Source of the DNA: Pomphorhynchus laevis
Lineage: Eukaryota; Acanthocephala; Palaeacanthocephala; Echinorhynchida; Pomphorhynchidae
Length of the DNA: 64,000 bases
Assembly: GCA_012934845.2 (NCBI GenBank)
Contig: WNNJ02002938.1
Coordinates: 1-64,000, forward strand
Reading direction: 5' to 3'
The position numbers and the translations under genes were made by a program. Below the pieces are notes generated by a model. The model saw only the letters and a program-made list of their open reading frames with translations, ran no database searches and was not told where the DNA came from. Each line of letters opens with the position of its first letter. Within the stretch, counting starts at the first letter, position 1. Shown here one piece after another: positions 42,001-49,369 of this stretch.

Positions 42001-42722
42001 TTAATTTATATCGTACAGATGACATATTTCAATTTGCAAGAAACATATTTTTGAAATTGAATTAATAGAATTATATGGTATGCATGAGCATTCATGCATA
42101 CCATATAATATAAAATATAACACATTAATTAATGAAATATAACGGATTGCAACAATTTGTATCGATATTGGTTTTCTTCAAAATCATTTAAATTATTTAA
42201 TATATGCATATTTTAAACTAGGTTACTATAAAAATACCATCAAACATTAAATTAAGATTAACTAAAACTACTATTAATTTATATCGTAAATATGACATTT
42301 AAATTTACAAGAAACATATTTTTGCATGATCATTCATGCATACCATATAATATAAAATATAATACATTAAATAATGAAATTTTAAGAATTTTAACAATTG
42401 GTAATGATATTGACTTTCTTCGAAATCAATTAATTAAATTAAATAAATTAATAATTAATTATAATTAATTATAATTAATTATAATTAATTAATTATTAAT
42501 TAATTAATTATTTATTTATTATTAATTATTTTAAACTATAAAATAATCAAATAGGGAATAGTAAATTTAAGCCAAATGTTTATTATAATTCTGTTAACTT
42601 ACTTGAGATCGAATTTTGACAACATCAAGCGGTTGAATAAAAGGCCTAGTCAGAATCCCACTAAGGATACTTGCAATTGCAATTTTAGATGCTACATGAG
42701 AATGTTTCGATTCATTTGTCAT
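17915..42722 (-). CDS. SLC25A19: Mitochondrial thiamine pyrophosphate carrier (SLC25A19-like), complete, six exons
   Basis: Members of this SLC25 family exchange thiamine pyrophosphate across the inner mitochondrial membrane. Exons: 42722-42603, 28575-28429, 23929-23762, 18517-18335, 18275-18144, 18097-17915. All join in phase 0 with GT-AG introns into 310 residues (human about 320). The three carrier signatures are in place: PLDVVKIR (residues 31-38), PMDITRTR (129-136) and PFDVVKKR (228-235). Family-type companions follow: GEGIFALWRGLLPSQ, CEGVISLWKGLCPTM and KEGFSSLFKGLGVSI. TRLVAQ after the second signature and KKRLQIQG after the third favour the TPP carrier over other SLC25 members. Introns 4 and 5 are 59 and 46 nt; introns 1 to 3 are about 14.0, 4.5 and 5.2 kb and contain nearly all the mobile DNA of this region. 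An AATAAA overlaps the stop codon. The substrate is inferred from similarity. Confidence 0.85.
18144..18275 (-). CDS. SLC25A19: SLC25A19-like exon 5
   Basis: 44 codons with FLAGAISKFLTYPFDVVKKR and LQIQG, the third carrier signature. Donor GTTATA opens a 46 nt intron (18098-18143). Confidence 0.85.
18335..18517 (-). CDS. SLC25A19: SLC25A19-like exon 4
   Basis: 61 codons, SFSRIPSGLVSTIYSL to TSERKIST, with CEGVISLWKGLCPTMVLIG and FCQFGSYS (human SEGPQVFYKGLAPTLIAI...LQFSCYS). The donor GTACTC gives a 59 nt intron and keeps phase 0; a nearby GTACGG donor would break the frame. Confidence 0.85.
18540..19094. other. AT-rich intron sequence
   Basis: Start of intron 3 of the carrier gene; low-complexity TTAATTA runs near 19000-19090. 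Nothing else recognised. Confidence 0.5.
19095..19960 (+). mobile_element. Non-LTR retrotransposon remnant (RT thumb and C-terminus)
   Basis: Plus-strand blocks in shifting frames: AFDDDVKLYC (YADD-like box), LDRICKCSEATQMSLNRSQC, then ILYRSLVRPNIEYYIQAV-type text at 19370-19570, RLSLLSLCSMRQKLLYIDLL, and RVINIWNAPLEEIACAPA near 19815. The order RT box, thumb, LVRPxxEY, VxxxWNxLPEE is that of CR1/Rex-like LINEs. Old and fragmented. A relative lies at 61405-62095. Confidence 0.6.
19961..20822. other. AT-rich intron sequence
   Basis: Intron 3 of the carrier gene, with low-complexity TATATATTA runs near 20130. No feature recognised. Confidence 0.5.
20823..22301. mobile_element. Non-autonomous element with 358 bp terminal inverted repeats
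   Basis: Left arm 20823-21180 and right arm 21944-22301 are inverted copies of equal length differing at only a few positions, starting TGGAGGAGCTTGCGCTTAG. The 763 bp between them is AT-rich and encodes no transposase. I see no clear target-site duplication: the flanks are CACCTG on the left and CCGGTC on the right. Long TIRs without coding sequence fit a MITE-like or foldback DNA element. It lies in intron 3 of the carrier gene. Confidence 0.75.
21769..21856 (+). repeat. Short direct repeat shared with 22968-23046
   Basis: About 80-88 bp (TATATCCAGCTTGCTAATAA ... GAAGGGTTCATAAG) occurs inside the TIR element and again about 1.2 kb downstream outside it. Confidence 0.55.
22452..22740 (+). 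other. Open coding-like segment, not recognised
   Basis: One plus frame is open for about 90 codons without an ATG (TLTDLLKSAATSDDSENNSL..., RKTLERRLRMWHHNKHHHN). It is less AT-rich than its surroundings. No family recognised; it may be part of an older mobile element ending in the repeat at 22755. Confidence 0.25.
22755..22960 (+). repeat. Dispersed repeat family A, copy 1
   Basis: About 180 bp beginning AACTGTGGTCCAGGAGCC and running through TGTATCACTCCGAGACGCTC to GCGTTTCGA; the copy at 29996-30190 is close in sequence and in the same orientation. Confidence 0.65.
23047..23761. other. AT-rich intron with a PLE-type 3' phrase
   Basis: On the minus strand, 23480-23434 reads CTGATGATTTCGCTGGCAGC then TAGCGAAAT, with an A-rich tail, the same design as the 10.4 kb and 41.8 kb PLE-type ends. 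Otherwise nothing recognised. Confidence 0.4.
23762..23929 (-). CDS. SLC25A19: SLC25A19-like exon 3
   Basis: TTTAG acceptor, GTATGT donor, 56 codons from FEIFENVSG to QRSKLY, holding the second signature TYPMDITRTRLVAQ (human HPVDVLRTRFAAQ). Confidence 0.85.
24313..26075 (+). repeat. 354 bp tandem array, five units
   Basis: Units start with GTCGGAAATGCAT at 24313, 24667, 25021, 25375 and 25729, an exact 354 bp spacing. Four units keep a 66-codon or longer open frame starting near MSQR.PKRRVI, but changes between units do not favour coding, so I read this as satellite. The CACAATGTCACAG...CCGAAACGGC block also occurs in dispersed family B. Lies in intron 2 of the carrier gene. Confidence 0.9.
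26080..26625 (-). repeat. Dispersed repeat family B, copy next to the 354 bp array
   Basis: Minus-orientation family B modules (GATTCACGACTTTCAGTCCC, TAGACGACC, CCGGCAACACT, GGCGTTTCCGACACTTTGC). The terminal block is duplicated at 26330-26460 and 26490-26622. Confidence 0.6.
26931..26972 (+). ncRNA. Hammerhead ribozyme, degenerate copy
   Basis: Same place in unit 1 as the intact copy in unit 2, but five bases of the CTGATGAG core are missing (reads CTGCTCCG) and GAAAC reads GAAGC. It should be inactive. Confidence 0.6.
27386..27436 (+). ncRNA. Hammerhead ribozyme, type I, intact-looking core
   Basis: Stem I strand CACGGTA, core CTGATGA, stem II GCTC-CGTTA-GAGC, then GAAAC, a very short stem III region (GCATA here, GCGTA in sister copies) and the returning stem I strand TACCGT. 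All invariant core bases are present. Cleavage would fall after the A of the xUA triplet. Stem III has no loop, as in PLE and retrozyme hammerheads that work as dimers. Confidence 0.75.
27599..28428. other. Intron 2 sequence, nothing recognised
   Basis: AT-rich. Apart from the decayed hammerhead-like phrase at 27613-27650, no feature was found. Confidence 0.5.
28429..28575 (-). CDS. SLC25A19: SLC25A19-like exon 2
   Basis: TTTTTAG acceptor, GTATAT donor, 49 codons: RVYSYTNKKSTISTIIRIYR, then GEGIFALWRGLLPSQFLTAG. Corresponds to the end of the first carrier repeat (human [22 protein letters not shown]). Confidence 0.85.
29141..29165 (-). ncRNA. Hammerhead-like core
   Basis: Minus strand CTGATGA at 29165-29159 and GAAAC at 29145-29141 with AAGACCCTACTGC between; stem II is weak. 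The CCTACTGCG phrase repeats shortly after. A relative at 27613-27650 reads CAGATGA, AGAC-CCC-GTCT, ACGCGTA. Probably decayed members of another hammerhead or PLE-end family. Confidence 0.35.
29474..29524 (-). ncRNA. Hammerhead ribozyme, type I, minus copy
   Basis: Reads CACGGTA-CTGATGA-GCTC-CGTTA-GAGC-GAAAC-GCGTA-TACCGT on the minus strand. ACGCGT in stem III is self-complementary with no loop. Confidence 0.75.
29726..29776 (+). ncRNA. Hammerhead ribozyme, type I, plus copy
   Basis: Identical core and stems to the minus copy at 29474-29524, including the palindromic ACGCGT stem III and GTA cleavage triplet. Confidence 0.75.
29996..30190 (+). repeat. Dispersed repeat family A, copy 2
   Basis: Matches 22755-22960 from AACTGTGGTCCAGGAGCC to GCGTTTCGACTG with scattered differences; directly abuts the hammerhead repeat on its left. 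Confidence 0.65.
30290..32952 (+). mobile_element. CR1-group LINE, 5'-truncated copy 1
   Basis: Starts inside the ORF2 endonuclease (ELLICRLSTPFPLELVIVYR) and runs through GDFNIRLDR, the RT fingers (LPSSYRPISLLPTLPKLLE at about 31540-31600), QYADDIIIYAH at 32034-32066, the thumb, and the C-terminal 231-codon frame 32180-32875. The 3' UTR has the family hairpin (32905-32921) and ends ATTAAATAAATTTGTATTATT. At least three frame breaks split the coding region, so it is inactive. It lies in intron 1 of the carrier gene and abuts a PLE on the right. Confidence 0.85.
32905..32921 (+). other. CR1-group LINE 3' UTR hairpin
   Basis: GCGTAC-AGCTT-GTATGC, 6 bp stem with one G-U pair, 20-35 bases from the 3' end. 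Same position in all copies in the window. Confidence 0.6.
32953..34495 (-). mobile_element. Penelope-like element, broken copy
   Basis: Minus strand: FYMLPKVHETTRPCFGRPII and LVTADVASLYTNI (34159-33623), then TAMGTSRAPAYAIMFMHMM and LLFCRYIDDIFFVWLEN (33696-33373), then the post-RT linker with ERGYIRRVINRQ and LPFHPYLESF (33294-32950). These are PLE RT motifs. The GIY-YIG part is missing because CR1-group copy 1 lies where it should follow. Old and broken in a few places. Confidence 0.75.
34496..34505 (+). other. Target-site duplication, left
   Basis: ACTTAGTGAG, repeated at 38345-38354 on the other side of the I/Jockey-group LINE. Confidence 0.75.
34633..37090 (-). CDS. LINE ORF2: AP endonuclease and reverse transcriptase (frame-disrupted)
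   Basis: Starts MGSNQGPFSLNILQWNSGG; the N-terminal endonuclease has LQWNSGG, IVLQETR, then LLGDFNDRTG at about 36675 in another frame. The RT (35616-34633) has GFVKGRSVHSAI, VFLDFSAAFDRI, TGVPQGSPLSPIL and VVYADDTTALF. No RNase H is seen; the protein ends near IPLDLRP. Frame shifts lie between 36863 and 36700 and again between about 35724 and 35616, so this copy cannot make full ORF2 protein. The closest comparison is the I/Jockey group; I cannot fix the clade. Confidence 0.8.
37125..38330 (-). CDS. LINE ORF1: gag-like RNA-binding protein with CCHC knuckles
   Basis: 401 residues from MSKFSMSERSKN (ATG at 38328-38330). Its role in this family is to bind the LINE RNA. The C-terminal half holds three knuckle-like clusters: CNNCHQWGHWSTGC, CGVCGTTAIHPEKC and CANCGGEHPAWSKKC. 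A lysine-rich tail follows. Open throughout, unlike ORF2. A short spacer separates its stop from the ORF2 start at 37090. Confidence 0.85.
   Translation of the reverse strand: MSKFSMSERSKNSMKTNFLANAINEVSGDLGSLEYIPVGELPPVPKLSNLVIIRLLVPLERQNMFNVFIRGFAHRFKKRILFNAIKYYESEIKISFCTPDLAMSYVDYFKKEHSEQGIIASKPILATIKINNMPTYISEEDISALETDYKISNVRFIKGIKGFPIPVAFCNAPVDEALKLSISTCNPFMGYNLRFSIIETDSLTYPHCNNCHQWGHWSTGCSLPHKCGVCGTTAIHPEKCESKPFCANCGGEHPAWSKKCKIFKAYQKRHRGVTAKPTSFVEAVSSNKNDDRMPDTEILKLIEMQHQASMIQLEKLVQKLVGQLAESFRSPPSGKTNNIKKPPKSKKRNGSALSIAALKLARKDSIWALANEGNEDIARGQATPFVVTGSGKGDFSASSCD
38345..38354 (+). other. Target-site duplication, right
   Basis: ACTTAGTGAG, partner of 34496-34505. Confidence 0.75.
38355..38775 (+). 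mobile_element. Penelope-like element 3' part with GIY-YIG endonuclease
   Basis: Plus frame 38367-38672 begins VVYLCHCMQCDQQYVGETSN, a GIY-YIG signature (VYL...QYVGET) with the following R...N and H positions. Then comes a 3' end with GAGGAAGGCGTTTTGCCGAA. It has the opposite orientation to the PLE at 32953-34495; the I/Jockey-group LINE sits at their junction. Confidence 0.75.
38940..41830 (+). mobile_element. Second Penelope-like element lineage, split by a LINE
   Basis: After the LINE, plus-strand RT text: CFYTADVKDLFTNVPIRETI (about 40470-40530), AIGSPLGPTLAYLFMSKVE (about 40670-40727), IYWCIYVDNVFMCIKG, then a GIY-YIG-type tail (41331-41666: AVRLLGHKRAIR, YFTAHGHDINFASAEIIAHK). The 3' end CCTGATGATGATCGCAGTAG follows at about 41760. 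The stretch 38940-38990 left of the LINE appears to be the same element. Broken in several places. Confidence 0.65.
38999..40429 (-). mobile_element. I/Jockey-group LINE, 5'-truncated second copy
   Basis: Same family as 34506-38344. It retains the end of the ORF2 linker region and part of the RT (VFLDFSAAFGRISIP, VVYADDTTALFSGRRC). Flanked by AATGACAC at 38991-38998 and 40430-40437, a clean 8 bp target-site duplication. Inserted into a PLE. Confidence 0.8.
41831..42560. repeat. Tandem AT-rich repeat, about 245-275 bp period, with a perfect hairpin
   Basis: TTCTTCAAAATCATTCAAA-type phrases at 41901, 42174 and 42417 head about 2.5 units. 42072-42107 is a 16 bp perfect stem (TATATGGTATGCATGA) with loop GCAT; a half copy recurs near 42322-42350. 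Ends about 40 bases before the exon 1 donor of the carrier gene. Confidence 0.7.
42603..42722 (-). CDS. SLC25A19: SLC25A19-like exon 1 (start codon)
   Basis: MTNESKHSHVASKIAIASIL...RPFIQPLDVVKIRSQ: 40 codons with the first carrier signature. ATG at 42720-42722; donor GTAAGT immediately after CAA. The upstream context of the ATG on the minus strand is AT-rich. Confidence 0.85.
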
Positions 42723-44168
42723 TTAATTTTTAAAAGATGAATTTATGGGATGACAACGAAAATGTATCTAGAGCTATTTGAGTTGAATAATTTTCACAAA
42801 TTCAGTTTGTGAATTTGTTGAGAGATTTGATAATAATCTATAATATGAAACCACAATTATAATTCATTTGATTCATCTGAGATCAAATACGTTAATGCAG
42901 AATTCGACGAATCTTCATCTTATACATGTTGGAGGCTGTGGAAATAATTTTAACAGCTATGTAACGGTCCAGCGGTGCTCGTGTAAATCATGCAGTTAGT
43001 GTCCCAAATTCAATTAGATAGTGGATGGTAGATGATATAACTTTGCTTCAAATTGGGATATAATGCAAAGAATCAGTTGGCTTACAATAGGCAGTTGTTA
43101 GTGTTATATTTCCTCTTCTTCTGCTCAAATCATCCAATTCGTTCTACAACGTGCCATCTAGAGGACATGATCAAATAAAAATACAGCGTCTTTAGTTTTT
43201 AAAAACACGGAAAAAATAAAAAATACAGCGTCTTTAATAAAAAATTAATAAAAATACAGCGTCTTTAGTTTTTATATACACGAAAATGAGAGGCACTAAA
43301 GGATCAAAAATAAAGACACGGGTGATACAGTTAGCTTTTAATGTATTTTAGCAAAATTTACTCTTTACATTTACTTCAAAATATATTCTTAGTCATATCA
43401 AGCACATTTTTTAATTGATTGAAAATATAAAAATTTATTTAACATTTCCGAAAAAATCCTTTATTCATTTCAAAAAGGTTTTGTCGGAAATTTTCAAATA
43501 AATCGCAGACATTCGATGATAATTAAATGTTCATAGCAAAAAAATAAAAATTTATGCTAACAAAACAATTATAAAAATCTGAAATTATAATAATTGCAAA
43601 GTGTGAATATCCTTGGTTTAAAAAAAAAAAAAAACGTTTTAAACTTTAAAAATATGATTGGGTCGCCCACACATAGAAAATTGTATCCAGCATCATTTTC
43701 ATCTACTAAGGCGGAAATCACGAAGCTTGAGTCAGTGCTTCGATAAAGCTTCCGATTGTTGAACCGAGTAGTAAATTTAACACTGGAGTTTTATTCAAAT
43801 ATCCAAATACGCCATATCAAAACACGTTTGATACCCACATCACGTTTGAGTATATCAAACGTATTCCATGTTACTTAATCTTGTACCGATACTATTTTAT
43901 TTCATTCATTTCATATTATTCTGTAAATTAATCCTCACGAACAACTACATTTGCAAAATATTGCACAGATAAACATTTATGTGAGTTCAAGTCTATATAG
44001 TTGCACACATATTTGTTTTTTTTTTGTTTTTGTTTTTTGAAAAAGAAAAGTAAATTTTACAGAAATTAGGTTCCCGTAAACGGGCCTATAAATGAGATTT
44101 ATTGTCAGGAAAGATTGGATGTTTTCTACTTGATCGCGGCATTCGCAGACATAGTGAAGAAGACATAA
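42723..44168. other. Upstream region of the TPP carrier gene
   Basis: Presumed 5' flank of the carrier gene. AAATACAGCGTCTTTA occurs three times at about 43182, 43222 and 43252. 43444-43490 is an imperfect inverted repeat (TTTCCGAAAAAATCCTTT / AAAGGTTTTGTCGGAAA). No promoter element could be assigned with confidence. Confidence 0.35.
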
Positions 44169-44500
44169 TTAGTCTTCGAGCACAGCGCAAAACTCGCTGT
44201 GGTGGGTTGTCATAAGATTAATAGGTTTGGAACAGCTGGAACGTGGCGAGCGTAAGCATGCGGAAACTGATCGTGCGATTTCAAAACTGATGTCTCGTTT
44301 CATCTTTATGGCTAGATCAGGATAAGAACGCGTTGACCGATGCGTCAGTTTTGAAGCCGTGGTTTTGATTAATCTTTCCGCTTCTATGCCCATTCCTCCC
44401 GAAGTGGAGAAAATAAGAGGTATGAAAGACCCTCGTTAAACTAGCGCAATCCGTTCACTGTATTTGGCTTTCTTGCGACTCTCGTTGTATTCGAACACAT
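44169..44500 (-). mobile_element. Retroelement C-terminal remnant
   Basis: Minus strand: NESRKKAKYSERI, SFIPLIFSTSGGMGIEAERL, then KRDISFEIARSVSACLRSPR. The order matches 50600-50226 (NENRKRAKYNERV, FVPLIFSTSGGIGKEA, KISFELVRS). Only the C-terminus is present; the parent family is not identified. Confidence 0.5.
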
Positions 44501-44579
44501 ATTTGTACGGCCTCACTTCACATATTTGCACACATATTTGTACGATTAATAATACAATAATTTATTTAACGAGGCAAAT

Positions 44580-44596
44580 GCGTGCAAAATGCACGC
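44580..44596 (-). other. CR1-group LINE 3' UTR hairpin
   Basis: GCGTGC-ATTTT-GCACGC on the minus strand: same place and stem length as in the other copies, with a G-C pair where copies 1 and 3 have A-T. Confidence 0.6.
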
Positions 44597-47500
44597 TTAC
44601 ATGACCACTAACAAACAAAAAAAGAACATCAAAGGTCACAGGTAATTAGTTAATTGTTGAAATAAAATTGGATTTGGCGTTTGAAGCACGGCATAGATGT
44701 TGATTGGCGGATATGAATAGGCAGTTGATTCCACAAGAGAGGAACAGCCACAGCGAAGGAGCGGAAGCCAAAAGAGGTAGAGTAGATTGGGACATTTAAA
44801 AGAAAAGAAATTACGGGAACGCAGAGCACAATACACAGTACGAGAATTGTCGTGAAAAGGAAGGTTGAGAAATGACGGGGTATGAGAAGTTATAAGGCGA
44901 AAAGCAATGATAAGAAGACGAATTTGAACACGACAATAAATGGTAGGCAAATCGAGAGAAGCAATATGGTAGGGTGTATGATCAAAACGACGAAGACAGA
45001 GGAGAACTCGGACGGCAGCGTTGATGATGCGTTGTAAAGGAAGAAGAGTGGATTTAGGTGAGTTGGAAAATAGACTAAGACAGTAATCAAGTCTTGAGAA
45101 AAGAAGAGAAGATATTAGAGTCATACAAGAAGGGAAATCGATCAATCTACGAACTTGACGGAAATTGCGGAGTATCAAGGTAGATGAGCGTACTTTATCT
45201 CTAACGAAAAGTTTAAGTGAAAGTCGGCTGTCGAAATAAAAGCCTAGGAAAACGAGATTATCAACGATAGGAAGAATTGTAGAATTTAATGATACGGACG
45301 GAGGTTCTACACCGAAGCTTCGAGGTAAGATCCACATAATTTTAGATTTATCAGGATTCAGAGAAAGGCGAAGGGAAGAAAGATGATTGAAAATTGAGAC
45401 AAGACAGTCGGAAGCAGAAACACTAAGATCGTGAATACGATAAACAGGTGCATGATCATAGATAAGAATCTAATCAGCATATTGCATGACATTGAAGTTA
45501 AATTTATGAGAAATCGAAGAAAAATCAACAAGAAGAAGAGAGAAAAGCATAGGGCCTAATACGGAGACTTGTGGAACACCGGTCGGGATGGATGAAGGAT
45601 GGGAGAGAGAAGAGTTAGAATAGACGCGAAATGTACGGTTTGATAGATATGAAGAAAACCATGATACAGTGGGTAAAGAGAATCCATACTCATGACGAAG
45701 GCGATGGAGAAGAATCGAGTGATCGACGATGTCAAAAGCAGACGATAGATCAAGAGAAAATATGACACTACATAATCTATGATCGCGCGAGATGAGTAAG
45801 TCATTATAAACTTTAAGACAGGTAATTTCAGTAGAGTGATTAGAGCGAAGAGCGGCTTGGAAGGGAGGAAACAAGTTAGAGGAATAGAGATATGTATTAA
45901 CTTGCTTGAGAACAAGACGCTCAAGGAGTTTAGAGAGGGTTGGGAGAAGTGAGATTGGACGGTACGAAGATGGTAGTGAGAAGTCGAGAGATTGCTTTTT
46001 GATGAGAGGACGAACAGTGGCGCATTTCCAGATTGAATGAAATGTACGGCTACTGATGGACGAGTTGAACAATGTGGTTAGGAAGTGTAAGATAAAGGAG
46101 CAGATATTTTTAAGCAAGTGAGTGAGAATTGGGTCAGAAGATGAGGTTTTATTAGGTAATGACAGCAGAACCGAAGAAACTTTATCAGACGAAACGGGAA
46201 GAAGGTGGAATAGTTCTGGGAGGGAAGTATTTAAAGATAAGAGTGAGTCCAAGGGGGCTACGGGTAGTAGGGAAAGTAAATTAGATAGCTTAGTTTGAAG
46301 ATAAGAAGAAAATTATCAGGATTTATATTACAAGGGGTAGATGATCGTGAAAGAATTGAGTTTAAGATTTTCCAATGAGATTTAGAGTTGGAAGATGACT
46401 CGAGTAGATTTTGCCTAAAGAGAGTACGTTTAGTACGTATAAGAATAAGATGTGAACGGCGTAGAGAAAAGTAGGAATCACGGAGATTTAGAGGGAGTGA
46501 GTTCGGAGAACGTTTAAGAAAGCGATTATACACACGAACAGAGTGATGGAGTCGACGCTTAGAAAGACTACAGTCAGAATCGAACCAGGGAGCATGGCGC
46601 AAGCGCTGGGAACGTCGAAGTCGACTAGACAGAAGGTTATTGAGGACCGACGTAAGTTCAGAATCAAACAGAATGCAGAGATCATCGGGAGAGAGATAGT
46701 GAAGAGGAAGTGAAAATAGTGAAGAATTGAGTAAGGCTGTGCAGAGATCAGGGATATCGAGAAGCTTCCATGGTCGACTTGGTGTAGATAAAGGTTAAGG
46801 CGGAGAAGGAGGATGGGGACGAGTAAGAGTGATAAGGAAATGATCGGACAAACCGGGATCAGTAATTGACAAGGAAGTATAGTCATTGAAGCAGATAGGG
46901 ACAGCAATGATGTCGAGAGCACCGGCGAGAATATGAGTTGGGCTTGTTGAAAGTAATTTATTGTTAAAATCAGAAAAAAGATTAGTTAAAGTGATAGAGT
47001 CAGCCAGGCGATCAAGACTAATGTTAAAGTCACCGAGAACAAAAGAAGGGGTATAAGACAATGAACAGTGAGACATAAGATCTGCAAGGTCGTTAAAGAA
47101 GATACGTGAGGAAGCAACTGAACCTGGACGGTATACAATCACAAGTTCCAGTGGAAAAGGAGTTGATAATCTGCATATGAGAAATTCGAACGAGGTGTAA
47201 CGGATGTTAACGTTAATTTTACTTAAAGACAGTGGGTGACGAGCGATGGCAACAATACTGCCATGGTTAAAAGCAGTAGATGTATGAGAGGCAATTGGAC
47301 GAGCTGATCCAACTAAAGAACAACCAGAGCGACATAGACGACGAATAGCAAGATCGTCGGATTCACAATGCCAGGATTCGGTAATGCAGATAATATCGAT
47401 AGATAGTTGATCGAAGATATCAAGGAGCATATCAGCTTTATGAAGAATGGAGCGAGGGTTGAATAGGCTAAGACGAAAAGTATGCTTAGGAGCGAGATCG

Positions 47501-48526
47501 ACTAGCGAAGAAGACAAGGGGAGAGATGTGACGCCATCGAATTTTTGGCCTTGTGTGTACAACGTGAAAATTTCCATTGATTTGACGTATAGATAAGGAT
47601 GACTCGCCGTTTATTTCACGTCGATGTTTCTCAATACGAGCTAAATTGAGCTGGGCAATATCAGAAGGGGAGAGGTCAGGAAAGATACGACAAGTCGACG
47701 AAGTGGTAAGAAGTTTCAAACGTTGGGAAAGTACCGAGGATGCATGTGAACTATGTCGGAAAACGATTTTTAGGAGTGGAGGACTGAAATGATTGGATTT
47801 AGTAGATTTGTTGAAACGGATCAAAGATACAGGAGCGATATTATTGAAGAGGGATGGATTATTATCAGGAAGAATGGTTGCTAGGATAGACCTGAAAGCA
47901 GATACATCATCATCGAGGCGACATTGAGGAGAAGCAGATTCGGAAACCTTTAAATTAGATATGATAATGCATCGATCGCGCGAAGGAAAACGATCACGTA
48001 GTGGTGGACGGACAGACCAGGTAGTAGTAGAGGCAGAAGAGCAGATAAACGTGGGAATGACAGGGGTGCTAAGTGAAGATTTAAGTTAGTTTGAAGCATG
48101 TGTGACAGGATTGGAGTGTTGAATCGGTTGAGCGGTGATGTTACTGGAGATGATTTTGACGGAAGGATGTAAATTATTGATAGGTGATACGGTTGGATCA
48201 TGTGTGACAGAAGTGGATTGTTGAATAGGTTGAACGGAGATGTTACTGGAGATAATTTTGACAGAAGGATGTAAATTATTGAGAAGTGATACGGTAGAGG
48301 TAGAGTAAGGAGTTCGTGAAGAAAAGAAAGAAGTATGAGATGTATTTAGATGTGGGGATGAATAGGAAAAATGAGGTACGAGATGAAGGCCTTTACTGTT
48401 TGCATTGTTAGGAAGATGAAGATTAAGGGAAATTTTATCCGTAGTTAAAGGAGGAGTGTGTGTAAGAGAAGTTTCAATAACAGGTTTTATAGATGACGAA
48501 GGAGTTAGTAAGCAAACGGATGACGA

Positions 48527-48880
48527 CTATAGATTGGAAGATATGTTGACGTTTGTTGATGTTCCATGTATAACAGCGGTCTGAGTCGACTGAGATATAT
48601 CATCAAGTTTATTTATTGAGCACAAATCTGTTTTGTTAGCGTTCAGAACGTCTCCACCGTTTGAGTGGTCATTCTTAATTAGCTTACCTACGAGGACAGC
48701 ACAACGGAAGCCGCAGAGGAAATTCCGATTTGAAACGTTGTCCTTGTCAGTGAAAGAAATGGCAACGTGAGTCCAAACATTGCAGTTCTTGTTGTCGCAT
48801 CCAATTTGCTTTTCGATGTAAGCTTCCTTGACGGACTTGAGTTGCTGGCCGTCATTTTTAGTTAGCTTTCTCTTTGCCAT
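48527..48880 (-). CDS. CR1-group LINE ORF1 N-terminal part with cysteine cluster
   Basis: MAKRKLTKNDGQQL...; residues 28-60 hold GCDNKNCNVWTHV and NFLCGFRC (C28, C33, C56, C60), a zinc-finger or PHD-like cluster also seen in copy 3. The frame closes after 117 codons; the remaining ORF1 text continues downstream in other frames. Confidence 0.7.
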   Translation of the reverse strand: MAKRKLTKNDGQQLKSVKEAYIEKQIGCDNKNCNVWTHVAISFTDKDNVSNRNFLCGFRCAVLVGKLIKNDHSNGGDVLNANKTDLCSINKLDDISQSTQTAVIHGTSTNVNISSNL

Positions 48881-48904
48881 AATAAAATGTTAATTAGTTA
48901 GTTA

Positions 48905-49170
48905 TAATCAAGAATGTTTAGACTCCGTTAGTCTGCAAGTCGTTAGTTGTAAGTAGTTCGCGTTAGTTGTAAGTAGTTCGCCTTAGTTGTAAGTAGTCGT
49001 TAGTTGTAAGTAGCGAGCGGATGTCGTCGATGGTTGTCGATGATTGTCGATAATTGTCAAGCGGATGGTTGTCGATGGTTGTCGATAATTGTCAAGCGGA
49101 TGGTTGTCGATGGTTGTCGTTAGTTGTCGTCGAAGGTTGTCGTTGGTTGTCGTCGAAGATTGTAGTTTGA
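48905..49170. repeat. Short tandem repeats in the 5' region of CR1-group copy 2
   Basis: Two kinds of short units on the plus strand: GTTAGTTGTAAGTAGTTCG-like (48940-49015) and GGTTGTCGATGGTTGTCG-like (49020-49165). They lie directly upstream of ORF1. Confidence 0.75.
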
Positions 49171-49369
49171 TTGTTTTACAATCTTGGTGGACAAAATTAA
49201 TGAACTGCCCATCTGTTTTCTCTACAATTATAGTGAATACCATTTCATTAGTTTCATTCATTTTTTTTATAAAAATTTCAATTTAATATATCAATATAGA
49301 TCCCGATTTCCAGTGCTAAACTTTAACACTTTATTCCATTATTTTAGTTCTTATCTTTATTTATAAAAT

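Larger units (their letters stand above)
44545..49170 (-). mobile_element. CR1-group LINE, copy 2, near full length but decayed
   Basis: Minus strand: a 5' tandem-repeat region (48905-49170), ORF1 N-terminus (48880-48527), ORF1 C-terminus (47824-47486), ORF2 endonuclease (47577-46795) and RT (46252-45470), and the C-terminal part (45337-44636). The 3' UTR hairpin is at 44580-44596 and the tail at about 44545. The RT box reads QYAD followed by a stop in place of the second Asp. Several frame changes split the ORFs. The 3' UTR differs from copies 1 and 3. Confidence 0.85.

Noticed and set aside
49088-49261. Minus-strand ORF MNETNEMVFTIIVEKTDGQF as a host exon
   Set aside because: It enters the 5' tandem repeats of CR1-group copy 2 and has no recognisable family; coding status cannot be supported.
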